Below are positions 1-6,044 of a stretch of 17,484 bases of DNA, one piece after another. The stretch is from an uncultured Rubrobacteraceae bacterium. Its GTDB lineage: Bacteria > Actinomycetota > Rubrobacteria > Rubrobacterales > Rubrobacteraceae. Under the pieces are notes generated by a model that saw nothing but the letters and a program-made list of their open reading frames with translations, searched no databases and was not told the origin of the DNA. The DNA lies in the NCBI GenBank assembly GCA_902805985.1, contig CADCUW010000208.1:1-17484 (forward strand). The letters run 5' to 3'. The translations under genes were made by a program, and so were the position numbers. Position 1 is the first letter of the stretch, and every line of letters begins with the position of its first letter.

Positions 1-346
1 CGAGGGCCATGCGGTAGCCGACCCTCCCGCCGCGGTCGTGGCCGCACAGGGCGAAGCTCTCGAAGCCGAAGTGGCGCATCACGGAGACCTGGTCTTCGGC
101 CATAGTTCGTTTGGAGTACGGGGCGTGATGCTCGTCCGAGGCGGGCTTGGAGGAGGCGCCGTAGCCGCGCAGGTCGGTGGCTACCACCGTGAAGTCGTCC
201 GTTAGCGCAGGCGCCACGAGGTGCCACATCGTATGGGTCTGGGGGTTGCCGTGGAGGAGGAGGAGCGGCGGGCCGCTCCCGGCCACCCGTGCCAGGATCC
301 CGACCCCTCCAACATCAACCGTCTCCGTCTCGAAACCCTCGAACAA
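1..346 (-). CDS. alpha/beta hydrolase, haloacetate dehalogenase-like (C-terminus beyond window)
   Basis: The 115 residues present form the N-terminal half of an alpha/beta-hydrolase. They show the oxyanion-hole strand LLLLHGNPQTH (residues 28-38), the segment ATDLRGYGASSKP (56-68), and the nucleophile elbow GHDRGGR (102-108). In fluoroacetate/haloacetate dehalogenases this elbow is GHDRGxR: the Asp attacks the carbon-halogen bond and the two Arg residues hold the substrate carboxylate. Here these are D104, R105 and R108. Epoxide hydrolases share the Asp nucleophile and remain an alternative; the halide-pocket His/Trp/Tyr lie outside the window. I chose the TTG at 346-344 as start because no ATG or GTG fits and a GGGGAGA Shine-Dalgarno lies about 9 bases upstream. 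It begins 4 bases after the stop of the PPOX gene, so the two are probably co-transcribed. Confidence 0.85.
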   Translation of the reverse strand, partial: MFEGFETETVDVGGVGILARVAGSGPPLLLLHGNPQTHTMWHLVAPALTDDFTVVATDLRGYGASSKPASDEHHAPYSKRTMAEDQVSVMRHFGFESFALCGHDRGGRVGYRMAL

Positions 347-350
347 GGTC

Positions 351-749
351 CTAGTCTCCCCTCTCTTCGGGCGGGCTGAGCTCCAGGAAGACGAGCTGGT
401 CCGCGGAGCCGAGCAGCCTCTCCACGAGCTCGAAGGCGCGGTACTGCCAGCCGTACTTGCTCCTGAGTGCCCTATCGGCGGCACCGCCCTTCCGCTCTTC
501 TGTCAGGCGGGCGACGGCGCGCAGGTCGTGGCCCTTCGGGCGGCCCCTGAAGTCGCTCGGGGCGAGGGCCACGCCGGGGTTGTTGCGGATGCGCTTGGCC
601 TTGCCGGTGTTGCCGCCGGTCACGACATAGAGGTTCTCGCCGACCCGGGCGAACCAGACCGGCGTCGGGACGGCCTCGCCGTTCTTACGAACGGTGCTCA
701 GGCGGACGTAACGGTGGCCCGCGAGGGCGTCGAAGGGATTGGGTGCCAC
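351..749 (-). CDS. PPOX-class (split beta-barrel) flavin/F420-type oxidoreductase
   Basis: This 132-residue protein has the usual length and order of the small pyridoxamine-5'-phosphate-oxidase-like family of high-GC Gram-positives. An N-terminal NPFDALAGHRYVRLSTVRKN precedes a PTPVWFARVGENLYVVTG strand pair (residues 28-45). A GKAKRIRNNPGVALAP segment (about 49-64) follows, and in this family it contributes to cofactor-phosphate binding. Such proteins bind FMN or coenzyme F420 and are typically soluble dimers; the substrate cannot be told from sequence. The start must be GTG at 749 or lower, because TAG-GAG-GTG puts the rmlC stop two codons upstream in frame. The AGGAGG at this junction overlaps the start and is too close to be a normal ribosome site, so translation is probably coupled to rmlC. 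No functional link to dTDP-sugar synthesis is evident. Confidence 0.82.
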   Translation of the reverse strand: MAPNPFDALAGHRYVRLSTVRKNGEAVPTPVWFARVGENLYVVTGGNTGKAKRIRNNPGVALAPSDFRGRPKGHDLRAVARLTEERKGGAADRALRSKYGWQYRAFELVERLLGSADQLVFLELSPPEERGD

Positions 750-752
750 CTC

Positions 753-1322
753 CTAGCCCTGCTCGTAGCGGGGCAGCGAGCCTTCCGGCATCCCGGACAG
801 GGGCGGGGCCGAGCCGTCCTTGCCAGATAGTGTTGGGTTCTGGACGGGCCACTCGATACCTATCTCCGGGTCGTTCCAGAGGATGGAGCCGTCGTGCTCG
901 GGGGCGTAGTAGTCGGTGCATTTGTACGAGAAGAGCGCCTCCTCGCCCGTGACGACGAAGCCGTGGGCAAAATCCGGGGGGACCCAGAACTGGCGCTTGT
1001 TCTCGGCAGAGAGCGTCACGCCCGTCCAGCGGCCGAAGGTCGGGGAGCCCGTGCGGATGTCCACCGCGACGTCGAAGACTTCGCCCCTAAGGACGGAGAC
1101 GAGCTTGCCCTGGGCCTTGGGGCTCTGGAAGTGGAGGCCGCGCAGGACGCCGTGGGCCGAGAAGGAGAGGTTGTCCTGGACAAAGCGCAGCTCCGCCCCC
1201 GGGATGCCGAGCTCCTCGTAGCGGCGGCCGTTCCAGGTCTCCATGAAGAAGCCGCGGTCGTCGCCGAAGACCCTTGGCTCCAGGATCAGGACGCCGGGAA
1301 GATCCGTCTCTATCACGTTCAC
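753..1322 (-). CDS. rmlC: dTDP-4-dehydrorhamnose 3,5-epimerase (RmlC)
   Basis: RmlC epimerises C3 and C5 of dTDP-4-keto-6-deoxyglucose, the third step from glucose-1-phosphate to dTDP-L-rhamnose, in the cytosol. The 189 residues match the normal length of this cupin family. Visible signatures are [11 protein letters not shown] (residues 20-30), [10 protein letters not shown] (57-66) with the catalytic His at 64, the substrate-binding Lys of QGKLVSV (Lys73), the [11 protein letters not shown] strand (114-124), the TDYYAPEHD segment (136-144) with the family's active-site Tyr, and LSGKD (165-169) supplying the Asp that partners the His. The start is GTG at 1322-1320, forming a GTGA overlap with the rmlA stop; a second GTG two codons on is possible. 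It is the last sugar gene in the run rmlB-rmlA-rmlC. Confidence 0.95.
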   Translation of the reverse strand: MNVIETDLPGVLILEPRVFGDDRGFFMETWNGRRYEELGIPGAELRFVQDNLSFSAHGVLRGLHFQSPKAQGKLVSVLRGEVFDVAVDIRTGSPTFGRWTGVTLSAENKRQFWVPPDFAHGFVVTGEEALFSYKCTDYYAPEHDGSILWNDPEIGIEWPVQNPTLSGKDGSAPPLSGMPEGSLPRYEQG

Positions 1323-2200
1323 GTTACGGGCCCTCCATCCTTCAGGAGTTCAAGCAGGTACCGGCCGTAGTCGTTCTTCATCATCGGGGCGGCAAGCCAC
1401 TCCAGCTGTCCGGCGTCGATGTAGCCCTTGCGGTAAGAGATCTCCTCGGGGGAGCCGATCTTCAAGCCCTGGCGCTGCTCGATGGTCTCTATAAAGTTGC
1501 CGGCCTGCTGCAACGACTCGTGCGTGCCGGCATCCAGCCACGCCATGCCGCGGCCCATGATCTCCACCCTGAGCTCGTCGCGCTTGAGGTAGTCCACGTT
1601 GACGTCGGTTATCTCGATCTCCCCCCGCGCCGAAGGCTGCAGGTTCTCCGCCACCTCGACCACCCGGTTGTCGTAGAAGTACAGCCCCGTCACCGCATAG
1701 TGCGACCGTGGCGTCTCTGGCTTCTCCTCGATGGAGAGAACCTTCCCTTCGCCGTCGAACTCGACGACGCCGTAGCGCTCGGGGTCGCGGACGTAGTACC
1801 CGAAGACGGTCGCCCCTCTCCCGCCGCCGGCCGCCCGCTCCAGCTGGTCCACGAAGCCCTCGCCGTAGAAGATGTTGTCCCCGAGCACCAGCGAGACGTC
1901 GTCCCGGCCGACAAACTCCTTGCCCACCACGAACGCATCCGCGAGGCCTCTAGGCTCGGGCTGGACGGCGTAGTCGAAGCTCAGGCCCCACCGGGAGCCG
2001 TCGCCGAGCAGGTCCCTGAACCGGGGGAGGTCGTGCGGGGTGGAGATTACGAGGATCTCACGGATGCCAGCGAGCATGAGGGTCGATAACGGGTAGTAGA
2101 TCATGGGCTTGTCGTAGACGGGCAAGAGCTGCTTGCTGACCGCGTGGGTCAGCGGGTACAGCCGCGTCCCCGACCCGCCGGCGAGCACGATCCCCTTCAA
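1319..2200 (-). CDS. rmlA: glucose-1-phosphate thymidylyltransferase (RmlA)
   Basis: RmlA joins glucose-1-phosphate to dTTP, giving dTDP-glucose, and is the usual feedback-controlled entry step to dTDP-rhamnose. I place the start at TTG 2200-2198, overlapping the rmlB stop as TTGA. The 293-residue product then begins [18 protein letters not shown], exactly where the family begins, whereas an upstream extension would add unconserved residues. The nucleotide-binding loop [11 protein letters not shown] spans residues 8-18, [18 protein letters not shown] spans 22-39, the metal-binding GDN has Asp108, and [20 protein letters not shown] plus [10 protein letters not shown] follow. The length is that of the classical RfbA type, not the longer archaeal/RmlA3 type. 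It is likely translationally coupled to rmlB and rmlC. Confidence 0.95.
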   Translation of the reverse strand: MKGIVLAGGSGTRLYPLTHAVSKQLLPVYDKPMIYYPLSTLMLAGIREILVISTPHDLPRFRDLLGDGSRWGLSFDYAVQPEPRGLADAFVVGKEFVGRDDVSLVLGDNIFYGEGFVDQLERAAGGGRGATVFGYYVRDPERYGVVEFDGEGKVLSIEEKPETPRSHYAVTGLYFYDNRVVEVAENLQPSARGEIEITDVNVDYLKRDELRVEIMGRGMAWLDAGTHESLQQAGNFIETIEQRQGLKIGSPEEISYRKGYIDAGQLEWLAAPMMKNDYGRYLLELLKDGGPVT

Positions 2201-3270
2201 GACCGCCCACCGCCGAGCCCCAGACGCTCCTGCCGGTAGCCGCCCGAGAGAACGCCCTCGCACCACTCCCGGTTCTCAAGATACCAGCGCACGGTCTTAC
2301 GCATGCCGGTCTCGAACGTCTCCTGGGGCGTCCAGCCGAGCTCGCGCTCGATCTTCCCGGCGTCGATGGCGTAGCGCCGGTCGTGCCCTGGCCTGTCCTC
2401 GACGAAGGTGATGAGCGACTCGTGCGGCGCGTGGGGCGAGTCCGGCGCGAGCTCGTCCAGCAGGGCGCAGATGGTCCTGACGACCTCAAGGTTCGTCCGC
2501 TCGTTGTGGCCGCCGACGTTGTACACCTCGCCGGGTACGCCCGTTTCTAGCACCCGCTCGATGGCGCGGCAGTGGTCCCCGACGTAGAGCCAGTCGCGGA
2601 CCTGCTGGCCGTCGCCGTAGACCGGGAGCGGGCCGCCGCGCAGGGCGCTCAGGATCATGAGCGGTATCAGCTTCTCTGGGAAGTGGTAGGGCCCGTAGTT
2701 GTTGGAGCAGTTCGTGGTGAGCACCGGCAGCCCGTACGTGTGGTGGTAGGCCCGCACGAAATGGTCCGAGGCCGCCTTGGAGGCCGAGTACGGCGAGTTC
2801 GGTTTGTAGGGGCTCTCCTCCGTGAAGAAGCCCGTCGGCCCGAGCGTCCCGTAGACCTCGTCCGTGGAGACGTGCAGGAACCGGAAGGCGTCCCGCGCCT
2901 CCCCTTCGAGACCCCTCCAGTGGTCGAGGACCGCATCGAGGAGGTTCTGCGTCTCGACGACGTTGGTCTGGATGAAGACGGATGGCCCGTCTATGGAGCG
3001 GTCGACGTGCGTCTCGGCGGCGAAGTTGACGACCGCCGCGGGCCTGTGTTCGGCGAGCAGCCGCGCCACGAGGTCCCGGTCGCCGATCCTGCCGTGTACG
3101 AAGACATGGTCGGGGTCGTCTGACACGGGGTCGAGCGTGCGCGGGTTGCCGGCGTAGGTGAGGGCGTCCAGGTTCACCACCTTGAAACGCCCAACCGCGC
3201 CAAGGACGAAGTTGCCGCCGATAAACCCGGCGCCGCCGGTAACCAGGACGGTAGGTCTCTCCTCTGCCAA
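2197..3270 (-). CDS. rmlB: dTDP-glucose 4,6-dehydratase (RmlB)
   Basis: RmlB is an extended short-chain dehydrogenase/reductase using NAD+ to convert dTDP-glucose to dTDP-4-keto-6-deoxyglucose. The 357 residues show the Rossmann loop GGAGFIGG (residues 12-19), [13 protein letters not shown] (84-96), the catalytic STDEVYG (135-141) whose Thr136-Asp137-Glu138 triad is diagnostic of dehydratases, YSASK (Tyr161, Lys165), and [20 protein letters not shown] stretch [17 protein letters not shown] completes the family pattern. The start is TTG 3270-3268, preceded by AAAAGGAG at good spacing; no ATG fits the conserved N-terminus. It leads the minus-strand operon and is divergent from thrC. No rmlD (final reductase) follows, so the cell must encode it elsewhere or use the intermediate for another deoxysugar. 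Confidence 0.95.
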   Translation of the reverse strand: MAEERPTVLVTGGAGFIGGNFVLGAVGRFKVVNLDALTYAGNPRTLDPVSDDPDHVFVHGRIGDRDLVARLLAEHRPAAVVNFAAETHVDRSIDGPSVFIQTNVVETQNLLDAVLDHWRGLEGEARDAFRFLHVSTDEVYGTLGPTGFFTEESPYKPNSPYSASKAASDHFVRAYHHTYGLPVLTTNCSNNYGPYHFPEKLIPLMILSALRGGPLPVYGDGQQVRDWLYVGDHCRAIERVLETGVPGEVYNVGGHNERTNLEVVRTICALLDELAPDSPHAPHESLITFVEDRPGHDRRYAIDAGKIERELGWTPQETFETGMRKTVRWYLENREWCEGVLSGGYRQERLGLGGGRS

Positions 3271-3280
3271 GATGCTCCTT

Positions 3281-3356
3281 TTCTAGGTTCGAGGTTTTGA
3301 GGCATCAGGTTTTGAGCTTTTGCCTAGAACCTCAAAATTTTAGAGCCTAGAGCCTC
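3281..3356. repeat. AT-richer imperfect inverted repeat in the rmlB/thrC spacer
   Basis: The spacer contains TTCTAGGTTCGAGGTTTTGAGG (split here as TTCTAGGTTC 3281-3290 and TTCGAGGTTTT 3288-3298) facing CCTAGAACCTCAAAA (3323-3337). TTTTGAGG (3295-3302) pairs with CCTCAAAA (3330-3337), and a further GGTTTTGAG lies between the arms (3308-3316). Its base composition is clearly lower in GC than the surrounding genes. The same 10- and 11-mers recur in the spacer after thrB (5621-5650), suggesting a dispersed intergenic repeat family. It overlaps the likely promoter zone of rmlB. Confidence 0.6.
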
Positions 3357-3398
3357 TGCGCGTAATCTACTAAACGCGGCATACCGTCGCCACGCTTC

Positions 3399-3426
3399 TT
3401 GAAAGCCGCCGGGGTGGCGTGATACT
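3399..3426 (+). promoter_or_regulatory. candidate promoter for thrCB
   Basis: TTGAAA (3399-3404) and GATACT (3421-3426) are separated by 16 bases, resembling -35 and -10 hexamers of a housekeeping sigma factor. Transcription would start around 3433, leaving a 5' leader of about 65 bases before thrC. This rests only on consensus matching. Confidence 0.4.
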
Positions 3427-3497
3427 TCTGCGGGCTATCCCCGGCGGCCTCCGGTCGGTAGAGTATGGGACGTCGTTACAGGAAAGGTGGATCTCTG

Positions 3498-4574
3498 ATG
3501 AGCGTGCAGGCGCGGGTTTTCAGGCAGGGCGTTATACGGCGGTTCCGCAACTGGCTGCCGCCCATACCGGAGGAAGCGGTGACGACCATCGGCGAGGGGG
3601 ACACTCCCCTGATCGAGGCCCCCACCCTCTCCGAACGCGTCGGAGCCCGACTCTTCCTGAAGTTCGAGGGGATGAACCCCACGGCCTCGTTCAAGGACAG
3701 GGGGATGACGGTCGCCATGAGCCGGGCCGTCGCCGCCGGGAGCCGGTTTGCCGTCTGCGCCTCGACCGGGAACACGGCGGCGTCCGCGGCGGCGTACGCC
3801 GCACGGGCCGGTATCCGGTGCTTCGTGGTCGTGCCGGCCGGGAAGATAGCCCTGGGCAAGGCGGTGCAGGTCTTGGCGCACGGGGCGGAGATCGTGCAGA
3901 TAGAGGGCAACTTCGACGCCGCACTCAAGATCTCCCAGGAGATAGCCGCCGAGCGCGAGGACGTAACGCTCGTCAACTCCGTGAACCCCGACCGCATCGA
4001 GGGCCAGAAGACGGGCGCCTTCGAGGTCTGCGAGATACTGGGACATCCCCCGGACGCGATGGCCCTGCCGGTCGGCAACGCGGGCAACATCACCTCCTAC
4101 TGGAAGGGGTTCTCCGAGTGGCGCGAGGCGGGGCATTCGGATTCCGCGCCCCGGATGCTCGGTTTTCAGGCCGAGGGGGCCTCGCCGCTGGTGGCCGGGC
4201 ACGACTTCCAGAGCCCGGAGACGGTGGCGAGCGCGATCAGGATCGGGGCCCCGGCGAGCAAGGAGGGGGCGCTGAATGCCGCCCGCGAGTCCGGCGGCGC
4301 CATAGAGAGCGTGACGGACGAGGAGATCCTGGCGGCCCAGGAGCTGCTCGCCCGGGAGGAGGGCGTCTTCTGCGAGCCGGCGAGCGCGGCCGGTCTCGCC
4401 GGCCTCCTGAAGCTCGGCCGGGAGGATCGAGGGCCCGAAGGCACGGTCGTGAGCGTGTTGACCGGGCACGGTCTCAAGGACCCCGACGTTATCCTGAGCA
4501 GGGTCGAGCTTCCGGAGCCGGTGGAGGCGACCTTCGAGGCCGTGGCCGGACGAATGGAGAGGCGCGGGCCGTGA
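3498..4574 (+). CDS. thrC: threonine synthase (ThrC)
   Basis: ThrC is a pyridoxal-phosphate enzyme converting O-phosphohomoserine to threonine. The 358-residue product has the length of the short bacterial form. It opens with NWLPPIPEEA and GEGDTPLIEAP (residues 33-43), then KFEGMNPTASFKDRGM, in which Lys66 of SFKDRG is the predicted Schiff-base lysine. ASTGNTAASAAAYAA (about 93-107) is the phosphate-cup/substrate loop of fold-type II PLP enzymes, and PVGNAGNITSYWKGF (about 182-196) binds the cofactor phosphate. I chose ATG 3498 over ATG 3465 because GGAAAGGTGG (3481-3490) is properly spaced for it and the extra 11 residues are not family-like. It overlaps thrB by 4 bases, so both enzymes that make threonine from homoserine are translated together. 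Confidence 0.95.
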   Translation: MSVQARVFRQGVIRRFRNWLPPIPEEAVTTIGEGDTPLIEAPTLSERVGARLFLKFEGMNPTASFKDRGMTVAMSRAVAAGSRFAVCASTGNTAASAAAYAARAGIRCFVVVPAGKIALGKAVQVLAHGAEIVQIEGNFDAALKISQEIAAEREDVTLVNSVNPDRIEGQKTGAFEVCEILGHPPDAMALPVGNAGNITSYWKGFSEWREAGHSDSAPRMLGFQAEGASPLVAGHDFQSPETVASAIRIGAPASKEGALNAARESGGAIESVTDEEILAAQELLAREEGVFCEPASAAGLAGLLKLGREDRGPEGTVVSVLTGHGLKDPDVILSRVELPEPVEATFEAVAGRMERRGP

Positions 4575-5464
4575 TCTCCGTCCGCGTCCCGGCCACCTCG
4601 GCGAACCTGGGGCCCGGCTACGACGCGGTAGGGCTCGCGCTCTCCCTCGGCACCACGATAGCTCTGGACCGCTCGCAACACCCCGAGATAGAGGTCTCCG
4701 GCACGGGCGATGACCTTATCCCCCGCGGGCCGGAGCATCCGGCGTACCGGGCGGCCCGGTTCGTGGCCGAGGTCATCGGGGAGCCGGACGCGCACTTCAG
4801 GCTCGTGCAGGAGAACGACATACCCCCGACGCGCGGGCTCGGGGGGAGCGCCGCCGCGCTCGTGGGCGGGGCGGTCGCCGCGAACGAGCTCTTCGGAGGC
4901 CAGATCGCCGCCCCCGACCTCCTCAACATCGTCTGCGAGCTCGACGGCCACCCGGACAACGCCGCCCCGGCCCTCCTCGGCGGCCTCGTCATAGGCACCC
5001 TCACCCCAACCGGCATAAGCGCCGTGCGCCTCGAACCAAGAGATCTAGGCGTAGCCGTCGCCGTCCCGGACTTCGCCGTCTCGACCACCGCCGCGAGGCG
5101 CGCCCTGCCAGAGACCGTCACCCACCGCGACGCCGTCTTCAACGTCGGACGCTCCGGCCTCCTCCTCGGCGCCCTCGCGACGGGGGAGTACGGTCTCCTC
5201 CGCGTCGCCATGCAAGACCGCCTCCACCAGCCCTACCGCGCCCACCTCGTCCCGGGCCTCGAAGGCGTCATAGAAGCCGCGCTCGGCCACGGCGCCCACG
5301 GCGCCTGCCTCTCGGGCTCGGGCCCAACGGTCCTCGCCTTCACCCCGCGAGACCTGGCCCCCGCCGTCGCCGCAGCGATGAAGAAGACCTTCGAGGCGCG
5401 AGGGACGACGGCGCGGTCCTGGGCGCTGGACGTGGACCTCATGGGCGCCAGGGTCGAGCCGTAG
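4571..5464 (+). CDS. thrB: homoserine kinase (ThrB), GHMP family
   Basis: ThrB phosphorylates homoserine with ATP, supplying the substrate of the preceding ThrC. The 297 residues begin at GTG 4571, forming a GTGA overlap with the thrC stop, and read MISVRVPATSANLGPGYDA, the classic GHMP-kinase motif 1. Motif 2, the phosphate-binding loop, is PPTRGLGGSAAALVGG (residues 85-100); most homoserine kinases have GLGSSAA, so one Ser is Gly here. HPDNAAPALLGG (about 135-146) and the C-terminal GAHGACLSGSGPTVLAF (motif 3) are intact. An open frame continues upstream to 3419 in the same phase but has an Arg/Gly-rich shadow composition and lies over thrC. The gene is followed by a strong hairpin at 5583-5618, likely ending the thrCB transcript. 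Confidence 0.95.
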   Translation: MISVRVPATSANLGPGYDAVGLALSLGTTIALDRSQHPEIEVSGTGDDLIPRGPEHPAYRAARFVAEVIGEPDAHFRLVQENDIPPTRGLGGSAAALVGGAVAANELFGGQIAAPDLLNIVCELDGHPDNAAPALLGGLVIGTLTPTGISAVRLEPRDLGVAVAVPDFAVSTTAARRALPETVTHRDAVFNVGRSGLLLGALATGEYGLLRVAMQDRLHQPYRAHLVPGLEGVIEAALGHGAHGACLSGSGPTVLAFTPRDLAPAVAAAMKKTFEARGTTARSWALDVDLMGARVEP

Positions 5465-5506
5465 GACGGTTAGCTATGGGCTTTCAGCGGTCAGCTTCTG
5501 GTCAGG

Positions 5507-5548
5507 ATCGTACTATCGGACGATTGGGGACCATCCTTCCGGACGATT
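5507..5548. repeat. short direct and inverted repeats after thrB
   Basis: CGGACGATT occurs at 5517-5525 and 5540-5548, a direct repeat 23 bases apart (about two helical turns). The first copy also forms an inverted pair: ATCGT (5507-5511) and ACGAT (5520-5524). The spacing would suit binding of a regulator on one face of the helix, but the position downstream of thrB and about 200 bases before the ilvB promoter gives no clear assignment. Confidence 0.35.
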
Positions 5549-5582
5549 CGCGGCGTGGGGCCGTGGGCTACTCTGGTGGCGT

Positions 5583-5618
5583 GATCGGGACGGTCAACCC
5601 CCTCCAACCGTCCCGGTC
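5583..5618 (+). terminator. hairpin terminator of thrCB
   Basis: GATCGGGACGGT (5583-5594) pairs with ACCGTCCCGGTC (5607-5618): a 12-bp stem with a single G-U pair and a 12-base loop. It is followed by GTTT and, 9 bases further, a run of six or more T. The stem is by far the best in the spacer and lies about 120 bases after thrB. The T-tract is not directly adjacent, so efficiency is uncertain. Confidence 0.65.
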
Positions 5619-5620
5619 GT

Positions 5621-5729
5621 TTCGAGGTTTTTTGGGTTCTAGGTTCTGAGGGATGCCTGGCGGGTCTAAGTTTCGATTTCCTAACCCTCGATGACTCAAT
5701 CCCTCAATGACTCAGAACCTCGAAGCCTC
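5621..5729. repeat. inverted and tandem repeats in the thrB/ilvB spacer
   Basis: TTCGAGGTTTT (5621-5631) and TTCTAGGTTC (5637-5646) are identical to words at 3288-3298 and 3281-3290. AGGTTCTGAG (5641-5650) pairs perfectly with CTCAGAACCT (5711-5720). Inside the second arm a 14-mer is repeated with a 16-base period: CCCTCGATGACTCA (5685-5698) and CCCTCAATGACTCA (5701-5714), differing at one base. No open frame or transposase lies here. It may be a small non-coding repeat element of the genome. Confidence 0.55.
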
Positions 5730-5734
5730 CCCGC

Positions 5735-5762
5735 TTGACAAGCCTCTACCGTTGTGTAAACC
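5735..5762 (+). promoter_or_regulatory. candidate promoter of the ilv operon
   Basis: A perfect -35 hexamer TTGACA (5735-5740) is followed by GTTGTGTAAACC. The best -10 options are TAAACC (5757-5762, spacer 16) or TGTAAA (5755-5760, spacer 14), neither strong. Transcription from here would give a leader of about 275 bases containing the candidate leader peptide. The rest of 5465-6044 holds only repeats, the thrCB terminator and the leader elements listed here. Confidence 0.45.
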
Positions 5763-5843
5763 TTCACGACACTTGTGCAGATATGTGAGCGAGGGCTCTT
5801 GACGGAAGTCTCAAAAACGGCGCAGAAAAAGGTCTCGGGCCTG

Positions 5844-5966
5844 ATGCTCAAGATCCTACGCCTGCTCACGCCCCCCATCCACCCGCGAGTACCCTCGCTA
5901 GCCGTACCCTCCGCCCTACGACTAATTATCGGGGCGGGCCGGGGCGGCGCCCTCCGGTTCGCCTAG
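5844..5966 (+). CDS. candidate ilv leader (attenuator) peptide
   Basis: A 40-codon frame starts at ATG 5844, 11 bases after AAAAAGG. It begins MLKILRLLTPP and later reads ALRLIIGAGRGG. The in-frame run CTA-CGA-CTA-ATT-ATC (5916-5930) uses CTA and ATT, codons scarce in the neighbouring GC-rich genes, so it could sense Leu and Ile charging. The stop at 5964-5966 lies just before a GC-rich hairpin (5978-5992) and 78 bases before ilvB. The word CCTACGACTAA (5915-5925) recurs, in the same reading phase, in the leuA leader. It is probably a regulatory peptide with no function of its own. The exact start is uncertain; the frame also opens upstream at a GTG (5775). Confidence 0.55.
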   Translation: MLKILRLLTPPIHPRVPSLAVPSALRLIIGAGRGGALRFA

Positions 5967-5992
5967 CGGGCCTAAGCGGCGGGTCTCCCGCC
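5931..5992 (+). promoter_or_regulatory. candidate attenuator fold before ilvB
   Basis: GGCGGG (5978-5983), loop TCT, CCCGCC (5987-5992) form a tight hairpin. An identical GGCGGG at 5933-5938, immediately after the CTA-ATT-ATC codons, could pair with the same CCCGCC instead, giving two exclusive folds depending on ribosome position. A weak pyrimidine stretch TTCTCTTTC follows at about 6008. The high GC of the region makes chance pairings likely, so this is only suggestive. Confidence 0.35.
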
Positions 5993-6044
5993 TCGCGGCC
6001 TAGAGGCTTCTCTTTCAAGACCGATCTACGAGGATGGGATAACC

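Noticed and set aside
3419..4570. Apparent N-terminal extension of thrB giving a 681-codon frame
   Set aside because: This part lies over thrC in another phase, is Arg/Gly-rich, and thrB has a clear GTG start at 4571 beginning with the GHMP motif 1.
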